Notes: generated from the letters alone by a model not told the origin. A DNA stretch of 15,334 bases from Porticoccaceae bacterium (GCA_023255165.1 JALRJD010000024.1:1-15334); one strand, 5' to 3'. Positions 5,891-13,478 are shown, counted from the stretch's first letter. Numbers and translations: made by a program.

Positions 5891-7144
5891 TTGGGGCAAC
5901 TACAAACAAAAAAAGTCTATGTGCAACACCTGGAGCCGGGCATGTATGTCTCCGGCCTCGACCGGCCATGGCTGGATACGCCCTTTAGCCTGCAAGGCTT
6001 TATGATTCAAAATGAGGCGCAGATTAAAAAGATCTCGCTGTTCTGCGATTATGTATTTATCGATGAAAAGCGCAGCATCACCCAGATTAGCATCGACGGC
6101 AGCGCGCCCCAGCCAAGCAAGCGAACCCCAGGGGTGGCCGCGACGCCGTTCAAAACCGAGCTGGCCTCGCATCACCCGATAAGCTATTCGGAACAGACAA
6201 CTGTCACCAGTGAAATTCACACTGCCCACAGCGCCTATCAGAGTATTCGCGCTGAATTCGACAATATGGCCAGCCGTATCGGCCGCGGCAAAACACTCAA
6301 TATCGCCCACCTCAGTGACGTTATCACCCCACTGGTGGATAGCATCACTCGCAATCCCGGTGCCAGCATCTGGCTGGCGCGGCTAAAATCCCAGGACTCC
6401 TACACCTACAGTCACTGTATTGCCGTGGCTATCTGGTGCACTGTGATCGGCCGCCAGATTGGCCTGCCGAAAAAAGAGCTGGCGCTGCTCTCCACCGGCG
6501 GCATGTTGCTGGATATCGGCAAGCTGAAAATCCCCGCAGCCATTCTGAACAAACATCAGCAACTCTCGGAGCGCGAGTTTGAGCTGGTGAAAAAACATGT
6601 CGACCTGAGCCTTAAAATGGCGCGCGAATCCTCTCGCACCATGCCCAAATCGGTTCTCGATATGATTGCCGCCCACCATGAGCGCTTTAACGGCAGCGGC
6701 TATCCCCAGGCTCTGCAGGGCACACAGATACCGCTCTATGCGCGTATTGCCGCCATTGCCGACTGCTACGACGCCATGACCAGCCAGCGTGTCTACGCCC
6801 AGCCGATCACCCATGCGGCGGCGATCAAAAAAATGTATGAATGGCGTGGTTTTGACTTCCAACCTGAGCTGATTGAAGCCTTTATTCAGGCCGTTGGAAT
6901 CTATCCCACCGGTACATTGGTCGAACTCACCTCCGGCGAAGTGGGCATTGTGGTCAAGGAAAACCCGGGGAAGCGGTTGCGACCACAGGTCTTGGTGATT
7001 CTCGATAGCAGTAAACATCAGTACCAGCAGTTCACTGAAATCAATCTGGCTGAGCGTCAGGACCCGGAAAACAAAGCCGTGGAGATTCTCAAAACCCTGG
7101 AGCCCGGCGCTTATGGTCTCGATCCCGAAGCCCTGTATATATAA
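5891..7144 (+). CDS. DUF3391-HD-GYP domain protein with degenerate HD dyad
   Basis: The HD-GYP family hydrolyses cyclic di-GMP. This 417-residue cytoplasmic protein has an N-terminal DUF3391 domain (about 5-70; GMYVSGLDRPWLDTPF is typical), a linker (70-115), an HD-GYP domain (about 150-335) and a conserved C-terminal extension ending AYGLDPEALYI. Present: H175, D208, K211 (LDIGK), H236, H262-H263 in HHERFNGSGYP and D291. Missing: the His of the HD dyad, which is L207, and the metal-binding Glu four residues before H175, which is Y171. Activity is therefore doubtful, although related DUF3391 proteins with a similar change occur in other Gammaproteobacteria as I recall. The start is TTG at 5891. 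An in-frame TAG at 5876-5878 and an AGGGAG 8 nt upstream leave no alternative, and the next Met (residue 18) lies inside DUF3391. It heads a probable three-gene c-di-GMP operon; the GGDEF-EAL gene starts 48 nt downstream. Confidence 0.93.
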   Translation: MGQLQTKKVYVQHLEPGMYVSGLDRPWLDTPFSLQGFMIQNEAQIKKISLFCDYVFIDEKRSITQISIDGSAPQPSKRTPGVAATPFKTELASHHPISYSEQTTVTSEIHTAHSAYQSIRAEFDNMASRIGRGKTLNIAHLSDVITPLVDSITRNPGASIWLARLKSQDSYTYSHCIAVAIWCTVIGRQIGLPKKELALLSTGGMLLDIGKLKIPAAILNKHQQLSEREFELVKKHVDLSLKMARESSRTMPKSVLDMIAAHHERFNGSGYPQALQGTQIPLYARIAAIADCYDAMTSQRVYAQPITHAAAIKKMYEWRGFDFQPELIEAFIQAVGIYPTGTLVELTSGEVGIVVKENPGKRLRPQVLVILDSSKHQYQQFTEINLAERQDPENKAVEILKTLEPGAYGLDPEALYI

Positions 7145-7192
7145 AAAGCTATATGAAGAACCGCATATGAAGCGCTCTATAGATCTGAACCC

Positions 7193-8524
7193 ATGACAAC
7201 TCTCTCCGCAAACAAATCTGATCGCAACATCCAACCCCTGGGTCAGGTCAACCGCCCCGCACTGCTGGCGGCTCTGGCTAAAAACCTTGCCAGCAACGAA
7301 TACAACCATCAGTTTACGGTGCTGGCGCTTATCGACCTGAAACAGTTCGCCCAGATCAACCAGCGCTTTGGCTATCTGATCGGCGATCAAATTCTCGCTG
7401 AACTGCAACAGCGGCTCGGCGCCATCGCCAAAAAAACCGCCGGTTGTTATCGTGTCGATGGCGACAAGTTTGCCCTGATTATCTCACCACTGCTCAATCT
7501 GCAGTTGCTACCGCTGGTGGCGAAAAAGATTATCGATCAGGTCAGCAGGCTGTTTTATATCGCCGAGCAACCGGTGGCGCTTGAGGCCAACATCGGCTTT
7601 GCCGCCTGCGGTGGACCAGAGGGCACCACCAGCAGCGCGGAAAAAATGCTGCAAAATGCTGAGGCCGCAGCCAAAAAAGCGCGCCACTTAAAGCAGCCCT
7701 ACCATGTCAGTGAGGCCTCGGCGCCACAGCGGGCGCGACAGCAGATTGCGCTCAAGCAGAAGGTTGCCAGCGCCCTGGCCAACAATAGTTTTGAGTTGTT
7801 TTATCAGCCGCAGATTCGTCTCGATAACGGCCGACCCTGCGGCGCCGAGGGGCTGGTGCGCTGGAATCAGCGCACCCACGAGATCAGCCCGGAGCAGCTG
7901 GTCGCGCTGATTGAACAGAGCGGCCGTATGGATGAATTCTTTTACTGGACGATTAATACGGCCGTTCGTGAAGCGGCCCAGTGGAGCGAACATAAAATCA
8001 CCACGGCCATCAATCTCTCCGCCTCTTGTCTGCACTCGCCGGAGCTTTTCAGCACCATTGAATCGAGCCTCAATCTGTGGGGAGCCGAGCCTTCCTCACT
8101 GTGCATCGAAGTGACCGAATCCACTATTCAGCAGGATCTCAATCAGGGCTTTCAGACGCTGAATAAAATTAAACAGCTTGGCGTCAAGATTGCCATCGAC
8201 GACTTTGGCACCGGTTATTCATCGCTGGAGTATTTCAAGTTTATTCCCGCCGACAAGTTAAAGATCGACAAGTCCTTTGTGCTCAATATGCTCAGCAATA
8301 AAATCGATATGGACATTGTTAAACTGATCCTCGACTGGGGTGTGCGCTTTCAGATGGAGACCATTGCAGAAGGAGTCGAAGATGCCGAGTCGATGGCGCT
8401 GCTCGCCGAACTCGGCTGTACCTTTGCGCAGGGCTTTTATATCGGCAAAGCCATGCCCGCCGCGGGATTCCGTCAGTGGCTCGACAGCAATCCCGTGATC
8501 CCGGTAACAGAACCGAGCCTGTAA
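7193..8524 (+). CDS. GGDEF-EAL hybrid protein: degenerate GGDEF, apparently active EAL phosphodiesterase
   Basis: The 443-residue protein has no signal peptide, TM segment or sensor domain: GGDEF at about 15-165 and EAL at about 185-430. The GGDEF signature reads V-D-G-D-K-F (88-93), with the first Gly and the Glu replaced, and no RxxD inhibitory site is visible, so cyclase activity is unlikely. The EAL domain keeps the residues known to be needed: E219 (as EGL), N274, E306, D336-D337 in DDFGTGYSSL, K357, E393 in AEGVE and Q413. It should cut c-di-GMP to pGpG. The degenerate GGDEF may bind GTP to stimulate the EAL domain, as known for Caulobacter CC3396 (PdeA). The ATG at 7193 has no clear Shine-Dalgarno and follows the first HD-GYP gene by 48 nt, with no terminator between them. 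A role in biofilm or motility control is implied by family only. Confidence 0.93.
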   Translation: MTTLSANKSDRNIQPLGQVNRPALLAALAKNLASNEYNHQFTVLALIDLKQFAQINQRFGYLIGDQILAELQQRLGAIAKKTAGCYRVDGDKFALIISPLLNLQLLPLVAKKIIDQVSRLFYIAEQPVALEANIGFAACGGPEGTTSSAEKMLQNAEAAAKKARHLKQPYHVSEASAPQRARQQIALKQKVASALANNSFELFYQPQIRLDNGRPCGAEGLVRWNQRTHEISPEQLVALIEQSGRMDEFFYWTINTAVREAAQWSEHKITTAINLSASCLHSPELFSTIESSLNLWGAEPSSLCIEVTESTIQQDLNQGFQTLNKIKQLGVKIAIDDFGTGYSSLEYFKFIPADKLKIDKSFVLNMLSNKIDMDIVKLILDWGVRFQMETIAEGVEDAESMALLAELGCTFAQGFYIGKAMPAAGFRQWLDSNPVIPVTEPSL

Positions 8525-8597
8525 CCTGGCCGCCCCGCTATGCAGCGCAATTTTTCTGCTATTCTCTTTTTACTGCCGCTTGTTATGTCGCTGCGAA

Positions 8598-8612
8598 GTT
8601 AGCCCGGCTAAC
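8598..8612. promoter_or_regulatory. Perfect 15-bp palindrome upstream of the second HD-GYP gene
   Basis: GTTAGCC (8598-8604), a central C, then GGCTAAC (8606-8612) is a perfect dyad. The one-base spacer makes it more like a protein-binding site than a hairpin. It lies 71 bp before the ATG at 8684, where an operator would be expected if this gene has its own promoter. No convincing -35/-10 pair was found nearby. Confidence 0.35.
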
Positions 8613-8629
8613 GACAAAGTTTTCAGTCA

Positions 8630-8657
8630 GGCGCTTGTCATTCAGGTTACAAGCGCC
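8630..8657 (+). other. Perfect 9-bp hairpin in the leader of the second HD-GYP gene
   Basis: GGCGCTTGT (8630-8638) and ACAAGCGCC (8649-8657) pair perfectly around a 10-nt loop (8639-8648). No U-run follows, so it is not an intrinsic terminator. It ends 26 nt before the ATG at 8684. It could act as an mRNA-stability or processing hairpin between the GGDEF-EAL and HD-GYP cistrons, or control translation. Confidence 0.5.
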
Positions 8658-8683
8658 ACACCAACCAGGACGTTGCCCGAAAC

Positions 8684-9718
8684 ATGAACCAGCCAATTCA
8701 TCAAACACCTGTCGCAGAAACCCACAAGATCAATAGTTTGCCGCTCAGTCATGAGTTGATGCATCGCGATGGCGCCGAGTACAGCATCAGTACCGATATC
8801 TCTTCTGAATTGCGCGTCGCCACTCTCGCCTACCTCAGCATTCAGCAGGAGTTCAACCGCATTGGCAAAGCGGTAAAAAACCACGAAAAACCGGATATTA
8901 AACGCATTGAGCCATTTATCGAGGCGCTGGTTGAAAGCATTATTCGCAACCCTGCCGCCGCCGTGTGGCTGGCCAGATTGAAGAGCAAGAGCAGCTATGC
9001 CCACCGCCATTCAATCTCCTGCGCAATTCTCTGCTGTGTAATGGGCCGCCAGTTGGGGCTGGATCGCAGCGAACTGTTTCAACTCGCGCTGGCCGGACTG
9101 TTAATCGATATCGGCAAACTGCATATGCCCGACAGGCTGCTGCGCAAGAGCACCGATTTAAACAGCGATGAGCGCGCCGAGGCGCGTCAGCATATTGAAC
9201 ATGGGCTGGCAATTCTCGAAGACAACCATCTCTCTTCCGATATTATTGCCGCGGTTCACTATCACCACGAGCGCTACAATGGCTGCGGTTACCCGGAACA
9301 ACTGACCGGCACCGATATACCGCTCTATGCCCGTATCGCCGGCATTGTCGACTGCTACGATGCCATGACCAGCCCGCGTTATTACGCCACACCCATTCCC
9401 CACTCCGAGGCCATACTGAAGATGGCCGGCTGGCGTTCACGGCTGTTTCAAAAGGAGTTGGTGGATACCTTTATCCAGGCCATCGGGCTCTATCCGCCCG
9501 GCTCTCTGGTTGAGTTGACCAATGGTGAAGTTGCGGTGGTCAGCGACTACCGCGCCGGCATGGGCAGAAAGCCCAAGCTCACGGTGATTCTCGACGTCAA
9601 CAAGCGCCGGCTAACGCAAAAGAAGGTGATTTCGATTAGTGGCAAGGAAGGTTCGATTGATATTGCCCGCAACCTGCCTCCGGATGCCTATAATCTTGAC
9701 CCGGAGGCACTCTTTTAA
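8684..9718 (+). CDS. HD-GYP domain protein lacking DUF3391, paralog of the first, with degenerate HD dyad
   Basis: The 344-residue protein aligns end to end with residues about 114-417 of the first HD-GYP protein, including the WLARLKS block (95-101), IPLYARIAGIVDCYDAMTS (212-229) and the tail AYNLDPEALF. It lacks the DUF3391 domain and has instead a short unrelated polar N-terminus (1-45). H109, D142, K145, H170, H194-H195 in HHERYNGCGYP and D223 are present. The His of the HD dyad is I141 (IDIGK), and the Glu expected four residues before H109 is Y105. The two paralogs have thus lost the same two positions, so the loss probably predates the duplication. Whether it still hydrolyses c-di-GMP or works as a receptor is open. 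The Shine-Dalgarno is weak (AGGA 13 nt upstream), and a 9-bp hairpin precedes the gene. Confidence 0.92.
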   Translation: MNQPIHQTPVAETHKINSLPLSHELMHRDGAEYSISTDISSELRVATLAYLSIQQEFNRIGKAVKNHEKPDIKRIEPFIEALVESIIRNPAAAVWLARLKSKSSYAHRHSISCAILCCVMGRQLGLDRSELFQLALAGLLIDIGKLHMPDRLLRKSTDLNSDERAEARQHIEHGLAILEDNHLSSDIIAAVHYHHERYNGCGYPEQLTGTDIPLYARIAGIVDCYDAMTSPRYYATPIPHSEAILKMAGWRSRLFQKELVDTFIQAIGLYPPGSLVELTNGEVAVVSDYRAGMGRKPKLTVILDVNKRRLTQKKVISISGKEGSIDIARNLPPDAYNLDPEALF

Positions 9719-9726
9719 AGCAGCTT

Positions 9727-9758
9727 TTTAGCGGCGCTAAAGTTTAGCGGCGCTTAAG
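9727..9758. repeat. Two tandem copies of a self-palindromic 16-bp unit at a convergent gene junction
   Basis: TTTAGCGGCGCTAAAG (9727-9742) is followed directly by TTTAGCGGCGCTTAAG (9743-9758), one base different. The first unit is itself a palindrome (TTTAGCG, G, CGCTAAA), and the junction forms another (CGCTAAA, G, TTTAGCG, 9735-9749). The pair fills nearly all of the 40 bp between the stop of the second HD-GYP gene and the stop of sohB. A bidirectional transcription end is possible, though T-runs are short. Confidence 0.6.
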
Positions 9759-10838
9759 TCAGGTAATGCGATCAGAATTGCTGGTCAGACGCTCCCACCA
9801 ACGCAACATCACCCTGTCCACACTCTCCTCGGCGGCAATACCCAGCCGCTGATGGAGTTTTTTCTTTAATACAAAGCTGATCTCGTAAATATCCGCCTCT
9901 TGCGCCCGGGCAACAAGATACTCATCGCTGGTTTGCAGATCATCGACCAGCGCCACCGCCAGCGCGCGGGTGCCGAGCCAGACTTCGCCTGTGGCGATTT
10001 TATCTATATCCACCTGTGGCCGGTGCTGCTGCACAAACTCCTTAAACAGACTGTGGGTGTCTTCCAACTCCTCGAGAAATTTCTCACGGCCACTGTCGGT
10101 ATTTTCACCAAACATAGTCAAAGTGCGCTTGTGCTCACCAGCGGTCAGCAACTCGAACTCGACATCGTGTTTTTTCAGCACTTTATTAAAGTTCGGCAAC
10201 TGCGCCACTACCCCGATCGAGCCGAGAATGGCGAAAGGCGCCGCCAGAATCTTGTCGGCGACACAGGCCATCATATAGCCACCACTGGCGGCCACCTTGT
10301 CGACACAGACGGTCAGGGGAATATTGCGCTTGCGAATACGATCGAGCTGACTGGAGGCCAGACCATAGCTGTGAACCATGCCACCGCCGCTCTCAAGACG
10401 CACCACCACTTCATCGTTGCTGGTTGCCTGAGACAGAATCGCGGTCACCTCTTCGCGCAGATGGGTAACCGCAGAGGCGCTGATATTGCCGTGAAAATTC
10501 ACCACAAAGACGCGCGGCTTCTGCTCCGGAAGCGCTGCCTCAGGATCTTTGGCGGCCTTTTTACTGGCTTTTTGCAGCTGTTTGGCTTTCTTTTGCTTCT
10601 CTTTGTGCAGCTTTTTGGCTTCTGCCTTGTGCAGTGATTCATCCATCACCGCCAATTTGATCGCCTCGCTCATATCGTCAAACATTTCATTTAACGGGGT
10701 AATTTCCAGATGCCCTTTGCTGCCCGACTGCCGTGATTTCTGACCCAGGCCGACAATAATGCTGACCAGAATCACCACAGCGATAACAGTGGTCACCACC
10801 TTCGCCAAAAACAGACCGTATTCGAGAAGAAACTCCAA
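9759..10838 (-). CDS. sohB: SohB, inner-membrane S49 family serine protease
   Basis: SohB is an SppA-related protease anchored in the inner membrane with its catalytic domain in the periplasm. The 359-residue protein begins MEFLLEYGLFLAK, nearly identical to the E. coli N-terminus. It has a TM helix at about 12-30, a Lys-rich linker (70-98) and an S49 domain (about 108-330). The nucleophile is S185 in KVAASGGYMMACVADK and the general-base lysine is K237 in AGEHKRTLTMFGENT, giving the Ser/Lys dyad of the family. The C-terminal RVMLRWWER matches E. coli. The start is a TTG (10836-10838), supported by AGGGAG 6 nt upstream, the conserved N-terminus, and an in-frame TAA upstream with no ATG or GTG between. 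The gene lies 47 nt downstream of nudC on the same strand and probably shares its transcript, with a possible own -10 box in the gap. Confidence 0.95.
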   Translation of the reverse strand: MEFLLEYGLFLAKVVTTVIAVVILVSIIVGLGQKSRQSGSKGHLEITPLNEMFDDMSEAIKLAVMDESLHKAEAKKLHKEKQKKAKQLQKASKKAAKDPEAALPEQKPRVFVVNFHGNISASAVTHLREEVTAILSQATSNDEVVVRLESGGGMVHSYGLASSQLDRIRKRNIPLTVCVDKVAASGGYMMACVADKILAAPFAILGSIGVVAQLPNFNKVLKKHDVEFELLTAGEHKRTLTMFGENTDSGREKFLEELEDTHSLFKEFVQQHRPQVDIDKIATGEVWLGTRALAVALVDDLQTSDEYLVARAQEADIYEISFVLKKKLHQRLGIAAEESVDRVMLRWWERLTSNSDRIT

Positions 10839-10844
10839 GGCTGA

Positions 10845-10850
10845 CTCCCT
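10845..10850 (-). promoter_or_regulatory. Ribosome-binding site deciding the TTG start of sohB
   Basis: On the minus strand AGGGAG lies 6 nt before the TTG at 10838. The only nearby ATG upstream (ATG CAA TAG) stops at once, so this site identifies the TTG as the start. Confidence 0.8.
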
Positions 10851-10873
10851 ATTGCATATTTAAATAAAAATTG

Positions 10874-10879
10874 ATTATA
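10874..10879 (-). promoter_or_regulatory. Consensus -10 hexamer between nudC and sohB
   Basis: On the minus strand TATAAT occurs about 36 nt before the sohB TTG in an AT-rich gap. No recognisable -35 hexamer lies 16-18 bp further upstream (that stretch is GC-rich nudC coding sequence), so an independent sohB promoter is only a possibility. Confidence 0.25.
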
Positions 10880-10885
10880 GACCGC

Positions 10886-11728
10886 TCAGGCGCCTGCGGC
10901 CTGTTCGACTTCTTCGACAAAGCGCGCAATCAGCCGCCCGGACATCGACGCCAGTGGCGGCAGCACCTCGGGCAAGGCCTGATAGTGCCACCAGTGCGCC
11001 TCGGCTATCTCAAGCCCGTCAACATTGATCTCGGTGGTCTCGGCATCAGCCAGGAAACCAAGCATCAGCTGGCCGGGGAATGGCCAGGCCTGACTACCCA
11101 CATAACGCAGATTGCTAATCTGCACACCAGACTCCTCAAACACCTCCCGGTGCAGCGCCTGTTCGACACTTTCACCCGCCTCAAGAAACCCCGCCAGTGC
11201 GCTAAAGCGTCCTTCTGGCCAGCTTACCTGACGCCCCAACAGACAGCGCTCACCATCGCGAACCACCACAATCACGCAGGGCGAGATCCGCGGATAAACA
11301 CTGATATCACAGGCCGAACAGCGCAGCGCATGATCCTCTGTGGCACTCTCTGTGGGCTGACCACAGGCGCCACAGTAACGATGAGTCTTCTGCCACTCGA
11401 GCATCTGCACCGCACGACTGACCAGAGAAAACTGATCATCACTCACCGACAGCAGCAGCGAGCGCAGATCCATCACTGAAAAACCGTCCATGGAACGGCA
11501 TTCAGGGGCCAGATCCCAGACTTCGCAATCCACACCATTCCACTGACCGAGCACCATGCGCCGTTCGCAGAAGAACTTCATCACATCGGCCTGCTCGCGA
11601 TCGACAACCACATCACCGCCATCCCGGCCGACCAGAATATCGCGCCCCACCACGGGAATAACAAAAAGACCCTCGGTACCGGAGAGCGCGTTGCCGGGAA
11701 AGAAACCTTCAAGAGCGGGAGGGAGCAT
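10886..11728 (-). CDS. nudC: NADH pyrophosphatase / NAD-capped RNA hydrolase NudC
   Basis: NudC hydrolyses NADH to NMNH and AMP and removes NAD caps from RNA. The 280-residue protein has an N-terminal domain (1-110), a zinc ribbon (C119, C122, C137, C140) and a Nudix domain (about 145-270). The Nudix box fits GX5EX7REUXEEXGU: G180, E186, R194-E195, E198-E199 and G201. The NudC-specific SQxWPFPxS-type motif is present as SQAWPFPGQ (212-220), with Gln in the last position where Ser is usual. That motif distinguishes NADH-acting members from other Nudix enzymes. The ATG at 11728 has no strong Shine-Dalgarno. The gene is divergent from nhaB, with 156 bp between them, and is followed by sohB after 47 nt. 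Confidence 0.95.
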   Translation of the reverse strand: MLPPALEGFFPGNALSGTEGLFVIPVVGRDILVGRDGGDVVVDREQADVMKFFCERRMVLGQWNGVDCEVWDLAPECRSMDGFSVMDLRSLLLSVSDDQFSLVSRAVQMLEWQKTHRYCGACGQPTESATEDHALRCSACDISVYPRISPCVIVVVRDGERCLLGRQVSWPEGRFSALAGFLEAGESVEQALHREVFEESGVQISNLRYVGSQAWPFPGQLMLGFLADAETTEINVDGLEIAEAHWWHYQALPEVLPPLASMSGRLIARFVEEVEQAAGA

Positions 11729-11797
11729 TCTGTGACTGATGCCTTATTCAGTGATTGGTAAAAGAAAGCCCCGCAGGACTTGCATAATGGGGGGCCG

Positions 11798-11812
11798 GCA
11801 GATATTGTCTGC
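11798..11812. promoter_or_regulatory. Short dyad in the nudC-nhaB divergent intergenic region
   Basis: GCAGA (11798-11802), TATTG, TCTGC (11808-11812) is an inverted repeat in the middle of the 156-bp region between the divergent starts. Its position would suit an operator acting on either gene. The arms are only 5 bp. I could not identify clear -35/-10 pairs for either gene. Confidence 0.25.
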
Positions 11813-11884
11813 GACAAATAACAGGCGCAGTCTAGCACGAAATAATAGCCATTTATTCTCCACGCACTACAAGAAGGAAACAGT

Positions 11885-13402
11885 ATGCAGTCCTCCATGC
11901 AGCCAACAATGTCCCAAGCGTTTAAAAAGAACTTTCTCGGTAATTCACCCGACTGGTACGAAAAATCAATTATTGCGTTTCTGCTAATCAACCCCCTGGC
12001 GCTGTGGGCACTGGGCCCCTTTGTCACCGGCTGGTTGTTGATTGCCGAGTTTATTTTTACTCTGGCCATGGCGCTTAAATGCTATCCACTGCAGCCCGGC
12101 GGCCTGCTTGCCATCGAGGCGATTCTGCTCGGCATGGCATCACCGGATGCGGTCTACCACGAGGCTGTCGCCAACTTCCAGGTCATCCTGCTGCTGATGT
12201 TTATGGTGGCCGGCATCTACTTTATGCGCGATATGCTGCTGTTTGTCTTCACCAAAATATTGCTCAATGTAAAATCAAAAACCATGCTGTCATTTCTGTT
12301 CTGCTTTGCCGGGGCATTTCTGTCGGCCTTCCTCGATGCACTGACCGTTACCGCGGTTCTGATTACCATTTCGGTCGGCTTCTACTCGGTCTACCACAAG
12401 GTAGCCTCAGGCAAGAAAATCGTCGATGAAGACCATGACCACAGCGACGACAACAGCCTGGTGGTAAGCCAGCGTGACAATCTTGAACAGTTCCGTAGCT
12501 TTCTGCGCAGCCTGATTATGCACGGCGCCGTGGGTACCGCCCTCGGTGGTGTCACCACTCTGGTGGGGGAGCCGCAAAATCTGTTGATCGCAGAGAAAGC
12601 CGGCTGGAACTTTATCGAGTTCTTTCTTCATATGGCCCCGGTCACTATGCCTGTGCTGGTTTGTGGCCTCATTACCTGCGTGCTGTTGGAAAAGGTCAAA
12701 ATCTTTGGCTACGGCACCACCTTACCGGATGAAGTGCGGGTTATTCTCCAGCAGTCCAGCGACCACGATGCATCACGTCGCACCCAGTACGACAACGCCT
12801 CACTGATCGTACAGGCGATTGTCGCGGTTATTCTGGTGCTTGGCCTCGCCTTCCATTGGGCGCCGGTTGGCCTGATCGGTCTGATGGTAATTGTGCTGTT
12901 AACCGCGTTTAACGGCATTACCGAAGAGCATCGCATCGGCCACGCCTTTGAAGAGGCTCTGCCCTTTACCGCACTGCTGGTGGTGTTCTTTGCCATTGTT
13001 GCCGTTATTCATGAACAGCATCTGTTTTCCCCGGTTATCGGCTGGGTTCTACAGATGGACGAAGCTGCACAGCCTGGCATGTTCTTCCTCGCCAACGGCG
13101 TTCTGTCGATGATCAGCGATAACGTGTTTGTCGCCACGGTCTATATCAACGAAGTCACCGCGGTCTTAAATGCCGGTGATATCAGCCGCGAGCACTTCGA
13201 CAAGCTGGTTATCGCGATTAATACCGGCACCAACCTGCCGAGTGTGGCAACGCCAAATGGCCAGGCCGCATTCCTGTTCCTGCTGACCTCGGCACTGGCA
13301 CCACTGATCCGCCTCTCGTATATGCGCATGGTGATCATGGCGCTGCCCTACACCATCGTGCTGACAATCGTAGGCCTGGCTGGTGTGATGTATATGATCT
13401 AA
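11885..13402 (+). CDS. nhaB: Na+/H+ antiporter NhaB
   Basis: NhaB exports Na+ in exchange for H+ across the inner membrane and supports growth in salt at neutral to alkaline pH. The 505-residue protein is close in length to E. coli NhaB (513) and shares FLGNSPDWY (17-25), the GWLLIAEFIFTLAMALKCYPLQ region (49-70), the LLLMFMVAGIYFM segment (102-114) and FLSAFLDALTV (145-155). D151 aligns with the conserved membrane Asp 147 of E. coli numbering. A cytoplasmic-type acidic/His loop, DEDHDHSDD, lies at 181-189 and is followed by the conserved TLVGEPQNLL (225-234). Three Mets occur in the first nine residues; the ATG at 11885 is preferred because AAGGA lies 6 nt upstream. Transcription ends at the strong terminator at 13443-13478. 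Confidence 0.97.
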   Translation: MQSSMQPTMSQAFKKNFLGNSPDWYEKSIIAFLLINPLALWALGPFVTGWLLIAEFIFTLAMALKCYPLQPGGLLAIEAILLGMASPDAVYHEAVANFQVILLLMFMVAGIYFMRDMLLFVFTKILLNVKSKTMLSFLFCFAGAFLSAFLDALTVTAVLITISVGFYSVYHKVASGKKIVDEDHDHSDDNSLVVSQRDNLEQFRSFLRSLIMHGAVGTALGGVTTLVGEPQNLLIAEKAGWNFIEFFLHMAPVTMPVLVCGLITCVLLEKVKIFGYGTTLPDEVRVILQQSSDHDASRRTQYDNASLIVQAIVAVILVLGLAFHWAPVGLIGLMVIVLLTAFNGITEEHRIGHAFEEALPFTALLVVFFAIVAVIHEQHLFSPVIGWVLQMDEAAQPGMFFLANGVLSMISDNVFVATVYINEVTAVLNAGDISREHFDKLVIAINTGTNLPSVATPNGQAAFLFLLTSALAPLIRLSYMRMVIMALPYTIVLTIVGLAGVMYMI

Positions 13403-13442
13403 ACCAAGGCTGTTCGGACGCAAGCATTATCCGACACCACAA

Positions 13443-13478
13443 AAAAAGGCCGGACTTGGAAACAAGCCCGGCCTTTTT
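13443..13478. terminator. Bidirectional intrinsic terminator between nhaB and fadD
   Basis: AAAAAGGCCGG (13443-13453) pairs with CCGGCCTTTTT (13468-13478). After one A/C mismatch the helix continues as CTTG/CAAG and closes on a GAAA tetraloop (13459-13462). The plus strand ends in five T, and the minus strand in seven T (13441-13447). It can therefore end nhaB transcripts 41-76 bp past the stop and fadD transcripts from the other side, 71 bp past its stop. Confidence 0.93.

Noticed and set aside
6383..7408. Long antisense open frame (341 codons) opposite the first HD-GYP gene and the start of the GGDEF-EAL gene.
   Set aside because: It spans two genes with clear conserved domains on the other strand and itself shows no recognisable domain; it is a by-product of codon bias.
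9900..10637. Open frame of 245 codons on the plus strand opposite sohB.
   Set aside because: The minus strand encodes a full-length SohB with catalytic Ser and Lys; the plus-strand translation is a shadow.
11788..11794. Run of G residues in the nudC-nhaB gap as a phase-variable tract.
   Set aside because: The run is only six bases long and lies outside coding sequence and away from any identifiable promoter spacer, too little to propose slippage control.
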